Below are positions 27,458-35,155 of a DNA stretch of 35,340 nt, one piece after another; positions within the stretch are counted from its first letter, which is position 1; each line of letters opens with the position of its first letter. The translations under genes were made by a program, and so were the position numbers. The DNA comes from Gammaproteobacteria bacterium (GTDB lineage: Bacteria > Pseudomonadota > Gammaproteobacteria > GCA-001735895). The stretch covers positions 1-35,340 of the forward strand of contig JAUVCH010000037.1 of assembly GCA_030595795.1 (NCBI GenBank), written 5' to 3'. Below the pieces are notes generated by a model that was given only the letters and a program-made list of their open reading frames with translations, was not told where the DNA came from and did no database searches.

Positions 27458-27841
27458 ATGAAAAATACCTCTGTCTGCCCCTGCGGATCTAACCAGGGCT
27501 ACACCGACTGCTGCGGGCTCTTTCATGCCGGTTCACTGCCAGAAACTGCGGAGCAGCTAATGCGCTCACGATACAGTGCTTTCGTCCGTAACGATGAAGC
27601 CTACCTGTTAGCTTCCTGGCATCCAGATACCCGACCCACCGTCCTCAACCTGTCTGAGGAAAATCCGGTAAAGTGGATAGGGTTGAAAGTTATAAGTCAC
27701 ACAAACGAAGACGAAAAAGCCACCGTCGAATTCATTGCCCGCTTCAAGATCAACGGCAAAGCGGAGAAAATTCATGAACTGAGCCGTTTTGTGAAAGAAC
27801 AGGGTCGATGGTTTTATGTGGATGGTGATAACATCGCCTGA
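27458..27841 (+). CDS. YchJ-like protein with SEC-C metal-binding motif
   Basis: A 127-aa protein of the YchJ/UPF0225 type. The N-terminus has the SEC-C motif CPCGSNQGYTDCCGLFH, with Cys residues placed to bind zinc, followed by AEQLMRSRYSAFVRND and a NTF2-like fold with KWIGLKV and the family ending SRFVKEQGRWFYVDGD. It is shorter than E. coli YchJ (about 152 aa), which carries a second SEC-C motif that is absent here. The function of the family is not established. It is 21 bp upstream of the aminotransferase gene and probably co-transcribed. Confidence 0.9.
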   Translation: MKNTSVCPCGSNQGYTDCCGLFHAGSLPETAEQLMRSRYSAFVRNDEAYLLASWHPDTRPTVLNLSEENPVKWIGLKVISHTNEDEKATVEFIARFKINGKAEKIHELSRFVKEQGRWFYVDGDNIA

Positions 27842-27862
27842 AATATATCTGTAGGAGTGAAC

Positions 27863-28972
27863 ATGTCGTTATTGGCAAAAAGAGCTGGCCGGGTCGATTC
27901 AAGCGGTATTCGCCGCGTTTTCGAGCTGGCGCGTAGTATGAAAGACCCGATTAATCTGAGTATCGGCCAACCCGACTTCGACGTGCCCGATGCGGTTAAG
28001 GCCGCTGCCATCGGTGCTATCGAACAGGGGCAAAACAGTTACACGCCGACGAATGGCATTATCCCCCTGCGCGAGCAGTTAATCGAAGACGAAAAAGTCT
28101 TCACCGGGCGTGATTATAGTCTCGATGAAATGCTCATCACCTCCGGCGTCAGCGGCGGATTATTCCTGTCACTACTCGCACTGGTCGATGATGGCGACGA
28201 AGTGATTATCCCCGATCCTTATTTCGTCATGTATAAACACCTGGTCAACCTCAACGGTGGCAAGGCTGTGTATCTCGATACCTATGACGATGGTTTTTCC
28301 ATCGACCCTGATAAGCTAGCCGCGCTGATTACTCCAAAGACAAAAATCCTGTTGCTGAATAGCCCGGGCAATCCGACTGGTCGCGTCTTCAATAGCGATG
28401 AGCTTCGTGCTATTGCAGCGGTTTGTGAGAAGCATAACGTATTCATAATAACCGACGAAATTTATCGAGCCTTCGCCTATAAGCCGATGCAATCGATTTC
28501 GGAATTTACCGACAACTGCCTGGTGCTGGCCGGACATAGTAAATCGTTTGGCATGACAGGCTGGCGTCTGGGTTACGCAGTCGGACCAACCGAAATTATC
28601 CAGGCCATGGCAACATTGCAGCAATATAGTTTCGTTTGCGCGCCGAGCGTTGCGCAATATGCCGCGCTGGCCTGCCCGCAGACTGACATGACTAGTAAAT
28701 TGTCCGACTACGCCGTGAAGCGAGACCTGATGTTCGAGGCACTTTCCGGCAGCTTCGAAGTCGGTTCTGCGGACGGTGCCTTTTACCTGTTCGTTAAAGC
28801 ACCCGAAGGCTATAACGGCGACAGCTTTGTCGAGACCGCTATCGAAAACAATGTATTGATCATACCCGGCTCGGTATTTAGCGAACGCGATAGTCATTTT
28901 CGAGTTTGTTATACGGTGCCGAATGATAAGTTACTACAGGGAGCGGAGATACTTTGTTCGCTGATGCGTTAG
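27863..28972 (+). CDS. class I/II PLP-dependent aminotransferase
   Basis: A 369-aa fold-type I aminotransferase of the aspartate/aromatic group. Family motifs are SYTPTNGIIPLRE near residue 60, NSPGNPTG (166–173), TDEIYRAF with Asp198 that pairs with the pyridine nitrogen, and HSKSFGMTGWRLGY with the PLP-binding Lys227. A C-terminal FRVCYT holds the carboxylate-binding Arg. An in-frame GTG at 27857 lies within the ribosome site (TAGGAG), so I use the ATG at 27863. The amino-acid substrate is uncertain. Its stop overlaps that of greB by 4 bp on the opposite strand. Confidence 0.9.
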   Translation: MSLLAKRAGRVDSSGIRRVFELARSMKDPINLSIGQPDFDVPDAVKAAAIGAIEQGQNSYTPTNGIIPLREQLIEDEKVFTGRDYSLDEMLITSGVSGGLFLSLLALVDDGDEVIIPDPYFVMYKHLVNLNGGKAVYLDTYDDGFSIDPDKLAALITPKTKILLLNSPGNPTGRVFNSDELRAIAAVCEKHNVFIITDEIYRAFAYKPMQSISEFTDNCLVLAGHSKSFGMTGWRLGYAVGPTEIIQAMATLQQYSFVCAPSVAQYAALACPQTDMTSKLSDYAVKRDLMFEALSGSFEVGSADGAFYLFVKAPEGYNGDSFVETAIENNVLIIPGSVFSERDSHFRVCYTVPNDKLLQGAEILCSLMR

Positions 28973-29466
28973 CCGTCGTAGCTAATTTCGGTGATTAAAT
29001 AGCTATGGTTTCCACCGGGTACAATGACCTGTATTTCTTCGCCCAATTCTCGTTTTAGCAAAGCGAGAGCCAGCGGGGAGTCCATGCTAATGAAATGAGC
29101 CTCCCGATCGAATTCGTCGGGGCCAACGATACGGTAGATATGCGTTGCTTCCTGTTCATCTTCTAGATGCACCGTGGCACCGAAGAAAATACGATCTGAA
29201 CTTGCCGGTATTTGATCGACCACCTTCAAGTCGGGCAAGCGTTTTTGCAAATAACGAATACGTCGATCGATTTCGCGCAATTCTTTCTTGCGATAAATAT
29301 ATTCCGCATTTTCGGATCGGTCACCCTCGGCAGCAGCGGCGGATAACGCCGCAACCACTTCCCGCCGCTTTAACCAGATGGCCTTTTGTTCAGCCTCCAG
29401 CAGGCGCATGCCCTCGGGGGTAATATAAGGCGACTTTTTCGGTGCTGGGGGGCGATATCGAATCAT
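28969..29466 (-). CDS. greB: transcription elongation factor GreB
   Basis: A 165-aa Gre factor that rescues backtracked RNA polymerase by stimulating transcript cleavage. The N-terminal coiled coil (about 18–80) carries the acidic tip GDRSENAEYIYRKKELREID, whose Asp and Glu reach the polymerase active site; the KKELREIDRRIRYL-type basic patch marks GreB rather than GreA. The C-terminal FKBP-like domain shows IYRIVGPDEFDREAHFISMDSPLA. Length fits GreB (158 in E. coli). It lies 10 bp downstream of the phosphatase gene on the same strand. Confidence 0.94.
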   Translation of the reverse strand: MIRYRPPAPKKSPYITPEGMRLLEAEQKAIWLKRREVVAALSAAAAEGDRSENAEYIYRKKELREIDRRIRYLQKRLPDLKVVDQIPASSDRIFFGATVHLEDEQEATHIYRIVGPDEFDREAHFISMDSPLALALLKRELGEEIQVIVPGGNHSYLITEISYDG

Positions 29467-29476
29467 TTATTCTTAA

Positions 29477-30220
29477 TCACCAGGTCACTAGCTCCGCAGG
29501 CAGGTGGTCGATTCGATTTAGATAGAGGACATTATGCGAACCATTGACGATATCGATTCGGGAAATCGAAGTGTTATGAAAAGTCCAGTTGGCGACCCAG
29601 TCACTCTGATAGTTATTGGCGTGCCGGGTAACACCCATTAACTCATTGATGAACTGATCGATAAAATCCCCATGCGCTACCATGGCGACGCAGTCATCGC
29701 TTTCGGCATGCTTATGTTTAATATTTTCTACTACTGATTGCATACGCAGTAGAAAACCTTCGTCGGTCTCAGCCGGGCGATTCCACCAGCCGGATTCATC
29801 CATATCTTCGGGAAGATTTAAATCAGGGAAGCGTTCGTCAAAATAGTCTCGCGACTCTCCAGGTAAACCTTGCATGGCACCATCATTATCTATCTCGTAA
29901 ATACCATTTTTTTCGAATATATCAGATAAGGCATGTAATGAGACATCGCAGGTTTTGGCGACATATTCGGCTGTCAAAATCGAGCGCGTCATTAAACTGC
30001 AATATAAATGTGTCAGACCATAGCCAGTTTCCGTTACGGGTATAAAGGGATGCTGCCTTGGTTCACTCTCGGGATGCGCCATATGCCGCGCCAGAAGCTC
30101 AGCCTGGTTATGACCAATATTGGTGATCTCAGGGTCAGGACTTCGACCTTCAGCATGATCGGAGCCATTCCAGATTACGTTATTGGCAGATTGTGCATGC
30201 CTGAGCAGATATAATTTCAT
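29477..30220 (-). CDS. histidine phosphatase-family protein
   Basis: A 247-aa branch-1 histidine phosphatase (phosphoglycerate-mutase-like). The phosphohistidine motif is YLLRHAQSANN (Arg7, His8), a second Arg lies in SLMTRSILTAEYVA, a Glu in IFEKNGIYE, and the second catalytic His in VAMVAHGDFIDQF. The protein has no signal peptide. Members dephosphorylate many small molecules or proteins, so the substrate is not assigned. It starts 121 bp from the divergent gamma-glutamyltransferase-like gene and precedes greB. Confidence 0.88.
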   Translation of the reverse strand: MKLYLLRHAQSANNVIWNGSDHAEGRSPDPEITNIGHNQAELLARHMAHPESEPRQHPFIPVTETGYGLTHLYCSLMTRSILTAEYVAKTCDVSLHALSDIFEKNGIYEIDNDGAMQGLPGESRDYFDERFPDLNLPEDMDESGWWNRPAETDEGFLLRMQSVVENIKHKHAESDDCVAMVAHGDFIDQFINELMGVTRHANNYQSDWVANWTFHNTSISRIDIVNGSHNVLYLNRIDHLPAELVTW

Positions 30221-30341
30221 TACAATACCTTTAGTGACAGAAAACTATCGTGGGCATGGACAGCGATTAACTTTTATTGATTAAATTGCTTCAAAAATCT
30301 ATTCTAACAATGCTTTTCCCACAAAGTAACGGCTAACATTC

Positions 30342-31931
30342 ATGACGACCTTTAAAAACCAGTTTCCCTATACTTCTCAACGCATGCCTGCCATGGCCAG
30401 CAACATGGTTGCCGCTTCACAACCCCTCGCGGTGCAGGCGGGTCTACAAGCCTTGCGACAGGGCGGTAATGCCATCGATGCAGCTTTGGCTACTGCAATT
30501 ACTTTGACCGTGGTCGAGCCTACTATGAACGGCATTGGCAGCGATGCTTTTTGCATTCTCTGGGATGGCAGGCAATTACATGGCCTGAATGCTTCCGGTC
30601 GCAGCCCTGCGGCGGTGTCCTACGACGATTACAACCACCTGAAGGAAATGCCGATGCGTGGATGGGACACGGTGACAGTACCCGGCGCAGTCAGTGCATG
30701 GGTTGAGTTATCCACTAAATTCGGCAAGCTGCCTTTCGAGAAGCTATTCGAGTCGGCTATTCACTATGCCCGATCTGGCTTTATGGTCAGCCCGATTACT
30801 GCCCGTTTATGGGCGTTTGCACCCGAAGAGTTCGCGGCATTTGAAAACTTTTCAGCCTTCCTGCCCGGTGGTAAGGCACCCAAAACCGGTGAGCTATTCA
30901 AACTACCTGACCAGGCTATAAGTTTGGCGAAAATTGCCGAGAGCAAAGGGGAAGCATTTTATCGCGGCGATCTGGCAGAGAAAATCGTCGCCGCTTCTAA
31001 TAAGGGCGGCGGAAAAATGTCAATGGAAGACCTCGCCAATCATCGATGCGACTGGGTTGATTTAATCTCTCAGTCTTACCACGGTTACGAACTACACGAG
31101 ATTCCACCGAACGGACAGGGGCTCGCTGCATTATTGATGCTCGGCATACTCGAACACACTCAATTTTCTGACTATGCGATGGATTCCGCCGATGCGATTC
31201 ACTGTCAGATAGAGGCCATGAAGCTGGCCTTTGCCGATACCTTTCGTTATGTGTCTGATCCGGCGTATCTGGATATGGACGTCGCTCAATTACTGGAACC
31301 CGAATACCTCCGAGAGCGTGCCAAACTAATAGATATGAAAATAGCGGGCGATCCGGTATTTGGCGTGCCAGCGAAAAGCGGCACGGTTTATCTAACCACT
31401 GCCGACGAATCGGGCATGATGGTTTCGTTCATCCAGAGCAACTTCCACGGATTTGGCTCGGGCATCGTCATCCCGGAAACCGGTATCAGTCTGCAAAACC
31501 GCGGTATGGGTTTTTCACTCGAAGTCGGACACCCCAATCAACTCGCGGGCGGCAAGCGACCTTTTCACACCATCATCCCGGCATTCCTAACCGCCAATGG
31601 CGAACCGGTGATGAGTTTCGGCGTGATGGGGGGGCATATGCAGGCACAGGGTCACGCACAAATGGTGATTAGAGTCTGTGATTACGGTATGAATCCGCAG
31701 GCTGCTAGCGATGCACCGAGATGGCAGGTAACCGAAGATAAGCAGATTTTACTAGAGTCCGGACTCGACCCCGCGGTGCGAACCGAACTGATAAACCGGG
31801 GCCACGATGTACTGGATTTTGACCACGAACAGATATTTATGATGGGTGGCGCACAACTCATTCAGAAAACTGCCGTCGGCTATATTGGTGGAACCGACTG
31901 TAGGAAAGACGGCCAGGCGGCAGGCTTTTAG
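30342..31931 (+). CDS. gamma-glutamyltransferase-family Ntn-hydrolase, cytoplasmic type
   Basis: A 529-aa homologue of gamma-glutamyltranspeptidase, made as a precursor that cleaves itself before a catalytic Thr. The likely nucleophile is Thr348 in KSGTVYLTTADESG, followed by VSFIQSNFHGFGSGIVIPE. In classical GGT the motif is TTHxSVVD; here the next residues are Val-Tyr. The oxyanion-hole SSM motif is replaced by KRPFHTIIP, as in YwrD-like homologues. The N-terminal half has QALRQGGNAIDAALA and NGIGSDAF. There is no signal peptide, unlike periplasmic GGT. Substrate may be glutathione or another gamma-glutamyl or acyl amide; I cannot decide. A weak AT-rich terminator follows. Confidence 0.9.
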   Translation: MTTFKNQFPYTSQRMPAMASNMVAASQPLAVQAGLQALRQGGNAIDAALATAITLTVVEPTMNGIGSDAFCILWDGRQLHGLNASGRSPAAVSYDDYNHLKEMPMRGWDTVTVPGAVSAWVELSTKFGKLPFEKLFESAIHYARSGFMVSPITARLWAFAPEEFAAFENFSAFLPGGKAPKTGELFKLPDQAISLAKIAESKGEAFYRGDLAEKIVAASNKGGGKMSMEDLANHRCDWVDLISQSYHGYELHEIPPNGQGLAALLMLGILEHTQFSDYAMDSADAIHCQIEAMKLAFADTFRYVSDPAYLDMDVAQLLEPEYLRERAKLIDMKIAGDPVFGVPAKSGTVYLTTADESGMMVSFIQSNFHGFGSGIVIPETGISLQNRGMGFSLEVGHPNQLAGGKRPFHTIIPAFLTANGEPVMSFGVMGGHMQAQGHAQMVIRVCDYGMNPQAASDAPRWQVTEDKQILLESGLDPAVRTELINRGHDVLDFDHEQIFMMGGAQLIQKTAVGYIGGTDCRKDGQAAGF

Positions 31932-31957
31932 TTATTTAATCCAGGAAATAACCTTTT
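31931..31957 (+). terminator. weak AT-rich terminator after the GGT-like gene
   Basis: GTTATTT (31931–31937) pairs with AAATAAC (31946–31952) around an 8-base loop and is followed by CTTTTT. The stem is only 7 bp and A+T rich, so termination is plausible but not strong. It begins right at the stop codon. Confidence 0.4.
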
Positions 31958-32041
31958 TGACCTGATGAGCTATTCCACAAAAATATATTATTTTTGACAA
32001 TCACCTATGCTCCCATAGCGGGATCGTGCTACCATCAATAC

Positions 32042-32347
32042 ATGAGAGTTATTGCAAAGTCCAAATTAAGGCTATTTTGGGAAAGCAGCCCTAACTATCG
32101 CGATGCTGAAAAACAGATGACCGAATGGTACAACTACTGCACAAGCGCACAATGGAACTCTCCCCACGAACTGAAGGCTGACTTACGCAATGCCAGTATA
32201 TTAAAAAATAATCGTGTTGTTTTTAATCTGTGCGGTAATAAATTCCGCATTATTGTGCTAACTGACTATGCCAGGCACGGAGTACTCATACGTTTCGTAG
32301 GTACCCATAAACAATACGATGAAATAAAGGATATTGATAATATTTAA
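32042..32347 (+). CDS. higB: HigB-type mRNA interferase toxin
   Basis: Read from the ATG at 32042, 101 residues, matching HigB toxins (about 104). The family pattern is seen as MRVIAKSKLRLFWESSP, LKADLRNASILKNNRVVFNL, CGNKFRIIVLTDY and FVGTHKQYDEI. HigB cleaves mRNA at the ribosome and is held inactive by HigA. The longer frame from TTG at 31994 adds 16 residues unlike the family, and that TTG lies in a TTGACA that could be a -35 box. No good -10 is found at 16–18 bp. The toxin precedes the antitoxin, as usual for higBA. Confidence 0.9.
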   Translation: MRVIAKSKLRLFWESSPNYRDAEKQMTEWYNYCTSAQWNSPHELKADLRNASILKNNRVVFNLCGNKFRIIVLTDYARHGVLIRFVGTHKQYDEIKDIDNI

Positions 32348-32357
32348 GGCCAATACA

Positions 32358-32708
32358 ATGAAACTGAAACCGATTAAAAACAAAACACAGTTAAAGCAAA
32401 CCCTCAGCCGCATTGATGAACTCTGGGGTGCAAAACGCAATACCGAAAAAGGCGATGAGCTTGATGTGCTAATGCTACTAGTTGAAAAATATGAAGAAGA
32501 GCATTATTCAATTCCACCTTCCGATCCGGTTGAGGCCATCAAATTCTTAATGGAGCAGAAGTCGCTTACGCGTAAGGATCTTGAGCCGTATCTGGGTACC
32601 AGGGCACGTGTTTCTGAAGTCCTTAACCGGAAGCGTAACCTAACTTTACCTATGATCAAAAAATTACATAAGGGGCTTAATATTCCGTATAACTGCCTAA
32701 TCGCATAA
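32358..32708 (+). CDS. higA: HigA-type antitoxin with HTH domain
   Basis: Read from the ATG at 32358 (AAGG ribosome site at 32346–32349), 116 residues. The N-terminal helical region contains EEHYSIPPSDPVEAIKFLMEQ, and the C-terminal helix–turn–helix is RKDLEPYLGTRARVSEVLNR followed by LPMIKKLHKGLNIP. This is the HigA layout; the HTH normally represses the higBA promoter. It starts 10 bp after the higB stop. The longer frame from 32334 overlaps higB and lacks support. Confidence 0.92.
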   Translation: MKLKPIKNKTQLKQTLSRIDELWGAKRNTEKGDELDVLMLLVEKYEEEHYSIPPSDPVEAIKFLMEQKSLTRKDLEPYLGTRARVSEVLNRKRNLTLPMIKKLHKGLNIPYNCLIA

Positions 32709-32877
32709 ATTGACTGGTAACGTAAGAGAGCACTGAATCGAATCTTGACTTAAAGAAAATCCAGTACACCCATTCATTACTGCTAGAATAATTAACCGGG
32801 GTTTCTACCGGAGTAGAATTTAACGAGGAAGGGTCGCCGCAGCTATCACCGTTGCTACTCGGTATTACACATCCTAT

Positions 32878-33168
32878 TTAAGTAACGCATAAACTGCCAT
32901 AGATTCCGTTCGATGGGATGATAAGTACCGGGCGGTAACAGGCAATATCGAAAGTCAGAAAATCTCCATGGCTGGCAATTTCATCTTCGCGACCCACGCA
33001 AATCCATTCCTGCATGAACACCGATTGACGTTCGTGCCGAAAAAATTCATCTGAATGATAGGTTACGGCCGGTAAGGGATGAGCCGATTCGAAGGGCAGT
33101 GACGATGACGATTGTAATTGAGCCAGCACACTGGGCAGAACTATTCTAGAATTCGGATTCTGAGTCAT
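32878..33168 (-). pseudogene. remnant of a Rieske oxygenase alpha subunit
   Basis: The 96-aa frame matches only the N-terminal lead-in of aromatic-ring-hydroxylating-type oxygenases: TYHSDEFFRHERQSVFMQEW followed by CVGREDEIASHGDFLTFDIA and RPVLII. In intact proteins the Rieske motif CxH…CxxH follows within about 15–25 residues. Here the sequence changes after RPVLII into an unrelated short tail and stops, so no iron site is possible. The break near 32915 faces the higBA pair. No continuation is found on either side within the window. It is most likely a dead gene fragment left by deletion or insertion; it could still be translated. Confidence 0.75.
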
Positions 33169-33216
33169 AATTCCGAACTATAACTCAAACCAATCAAAAT
33201 CCAATGCGCTAACTAG

Positions 33217-33654
33217 TCAATATCTCGCGGCCTTATCGGAAGCACGACGGCCTTTGACCTTACGTCTGTCCATATCGCTTTGGCCATAAAGAGCATCGAC
33301 ATACTCGGTTGATTCTCTACGCTCATCTTCTTCACGTCGATCGTTAAGGTGGGTATATTTACAACGGCAATCTTTCGAATCGCATTGGGCCAGCGGTAAA
33401 TCCGGGGCTTCCGAAACCAGAAAAACCTGATCCACCATTAATTCAGCCTTCCTACAACAAATCAATCCTGGTTTAATTCTTACCGCCGCCCACCGACTCC
33501 TGGACGGCGATTGATTTGATACTGCAGGCGTTCGAATGACCGATTGTTGAGCTGCTGGACTTTTATTATGCTCTTCTTTAATGAGGATATTGTACTGAAC
33601 AGTCAGATAGACTCCGATGGCTGTCACTAAAATTCCAAATATCCATATAAGCAT
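33217..33654 (-). CDS. membrane-anchored Cys-rich hypothetical protein (145 aa)
   Basis: One N-terminal membrane segment (2–22) precedes a Ser/Pro-rich linker and a C-terminal domain. The domain shows the spaced cysteines of LPLAQCDSKDCRCKYTHLND followed by a basic and acidic stretch DRREEDERRE, then DRRKVKGRRASD. I know the CxxxxCxCxYxHxxDRR pattern as a recurring domain of unknown function in gammaproteobacterial membrane proteins, but I cannot give a function. The Cys cluster may bind a metal. It starts 11 bp after hspQ on the same strand and is probably co-transcribed with it. Confidence 0.75.
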   Translation of the reverse strand: MLIWIFGILVTAIGVYLTVQYNILIKEEHNKSPAAQQSVIRTPAVSNQSPSRSRWAAVRIKPGLICCRKAELMVDQVFLVSEAPDLPLAQCDSKDCRCKYTHLNDRREEDERRESTEYVDALYGQSDMDRRKVKGRRASDKAARY

Positions 33655-33665
33655 AACTGCTTACC

Positions 33666-33995
33666 CTAATGTTGATGACCGGCCGGAATGACGTAACTGT
33701 CGCCTCGAAACTCGCCAAACATTTCGGCGACCTGGGGATGATTAACCGGTATACCAGAATCATCGACAAGTAAATTCTGCTCCGATACATAAGCTTCGTA
33801 GGCCGTGCTTTCGTTCTCTGCGAGCAAGTGATAAAAAGGCTGATTCTTGTGAGGACGAACCTCCTCAGGAATCGACTGCCACCATTCTTCCGAATTATTA
33901 AATTCGGGATCGACATCGATAATAACCCCGCGAAACGGGTATACCCGATGGCGAACCACTTGACCAATCGTAAACTGCGTTTTTTGAATATTCAT
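33666..33995 (-). CDS. hspQ: heat shock protein HspQ
   Basis: A 109-aa HspQ/YccV-like protein, formerly described as a hemimethylated-DNA-binding protein. Family features are FTIGQVVRHRVYPFRGVIID (8–27), a region with a short acidic DVDPEFNNSEEWW segment, and QPFYHLLAENESTAYEAYVSEQNL. In E. coli HspQ is a Lon protease specificity-enhancing factor and is induced by heat. Length is normal (105 in E. coli). It is upstream of the 145-aa Cys-rich gene and 122 bp downstream of the oxygenase gene. No sigma-32 promoter could be firmly identified in the gap. Confidence 0.94.
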   Translation of the reverse strand: MNIQKTQFTIGQVVRHRVYPFRGVIIDVDPEFNNSEEWWQSIPEEVRPHKNQPFYHLLAENESTAYEAYVSEQNLLVDDSGIPVNHPQVAEMFGEFRGDSYVIPAGHQH

Positions 33996-34117
33996 CGTAC
34001 AACTCTATGTGAGGGCGATGAGATTTATAGCAATGGTCTGCTTTCATCCTGATATTTGATTGATGGTATCTAAGCCAGACGATAATGGGAATGGAAATAA
34101 TGCTATGAAAACAAAAT

Positions 34118-35143
34118 CTACCGCCTAAACTGCGAAATCTGCACCTCAGTGCCATAATCCGCATAGTCACCATCGGAACGCGCCCCACGGAATTTAGCCC
34201 ATTCGATATTCCGATATAGACTCGGATTTGCTTCGTTAACAACGGTTGGCAAGGGACTGACTTTGCTACTCGCGGCCGGGTTAAAGAAAAATGGAATGCT
34301 ATAGCGAACCCTGTCTTTCATCGCAAGTACTCGATGAATAGGCGCCTGGTAAATATCATTTGACCAGACCTGCATCATGTCTCCAGTATTAATCACCATG
34401 GCACCGGGTGTCGGCGGCACATTGTGCCAGTAACCATCGTGGTAAACCTGCAAACCACCCACATCGTCCTGCATGAGTACCGTAAGCGCACCCGCGTCGG
34501 TGTGGTGGTGTATACCGAGGTCGGCTTCGGGTTGATAGTCGTTGCCGGAACCGCTCATGGGGTCATCCACCGGGTAATGGTTCAGGCGAACGAAACCGGT
34601 ATGCTGAGGTGCAAAATCACCGTGCATAAAATCGGCTGGGAGCTTTAACCCTAGTGAAAAGGCTTCGAGCAATTGAAGAGACAGCGTCGTGCAGGCATCG
34701 AAGTATGTTGTCATTACCTGTTTAAATTTATCCTGCGCTTCAGGCCATCGATTGGACTGTCCATAAATGGAGTCGACCGCTTCACCACAAAAATCGAAGA
34801 CTTCTTTCTTATCGCGCTGATTTTTTGTTAGTTCGTTATTGTAAAAACCCCAGGGGTTATCCTTTGATCGCATGACTGCCGATTTGCCCTCATCACCCAT
34901 GGCAAACAACTGGAGAGTTTGCTCCCAGGTATCGGTAATTAACTGGTTGGATATGCCATGATTGACAACCTGAAAGAAACCCCAGCTTTGGCAAGCATTC
35001 GCTATTTGGTCGATACTCGCCTGGGCCGCTACACTGGATGAATCAGCAAGCAAATCACTGATATCGATTACCGGTACCTGCTGCTCGACCGACGTTTCTC
35101 CAGCGACTGGATGCCTGTCAAGATTATCTGCCGTTAACGCCAT
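34118..35143 (-). CDS. Fe(II)/2-oxoglutarate oxygenase, isopenicillin-N-synthase-like
   Basis: A 341-aa protein of the IPNS/2OG-Fe(II) dioxygenase superfamily. An N-terminal DIOX_N part has VPVIDISDLL and CQSWGFFQVVNHGI. The double-stranded beta-helix core has HHHTDAGALTVLMQDDVGGLQV with iron ligands His214 and Asp216, the distal His270 in APIHRVLA, and the 2OG-binding pair Arg280/Ser282 in RYSIPFFFNP. It is cytoplasmic and full-length. Members hydroxylate or desaturate many small molecules; the substrate is unknown. AGGGGGA before the start is a strong ribosome site and overlaps the stop of the next upstream gene, so the pair is likely coupled. Confidence 0.92.
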   Translation of the reverse strand: MALTADNLDRHPVAGETSVEQQVPVIDISDLLADSSSVAAQASIDQIANACQSWGFFQVVNHGISNQLITDTWEQTLQLFAMGDEGKSAVMRSKDNPWGFYNNELTKNQRDKKEVFDFCGEAVDSIYGQSNRWPEAQDKFKQVMTTYFDACTTLSLQLLEAFSLGLKLPADFMHGDFAPQHTGFVRLNHYPVDDPMSGSGNDYQPEADLGIHHHTDAGALTVLMQDDVGGLQVYHDGYWHNVPPTPGAMVINTGDMMQVWSNDIYQAPIHRVLAMKDRVRYSIPFFFNPAASSKVSPLPTVVNEANPSLYRNIEWAKFRGARSDGDYADYGTEVQISQFRR

Positions 35144-35155
35144 TGGTAAGTCCCC

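Noticed and set aside
28316..28897. 193-aa frame antisense to the aminotransferase
   Set aside because: It lies fully inside a well-supported gene and has no recognisable family pattern or ribosome site.
31994..32041. Extended N-terminus of higB from TTG
   Set aside because: The added residues do not fit HigB, and the TTG is part of a TTGACA promoter-like sequence.
32677..32874. Open minus-strand frame between higA and the oxygenase remnant
   Set aside because: It has no start codon near its beginning, low-complexity Ser/Asn content, and no similarity to a Rieske domain.
31931..32877. higBA as an integron cassette with attC sites
   Set aside because: I could not find paired attC core sites (GTTRRRY/RYYYAAC) with the right spacing on both sides.
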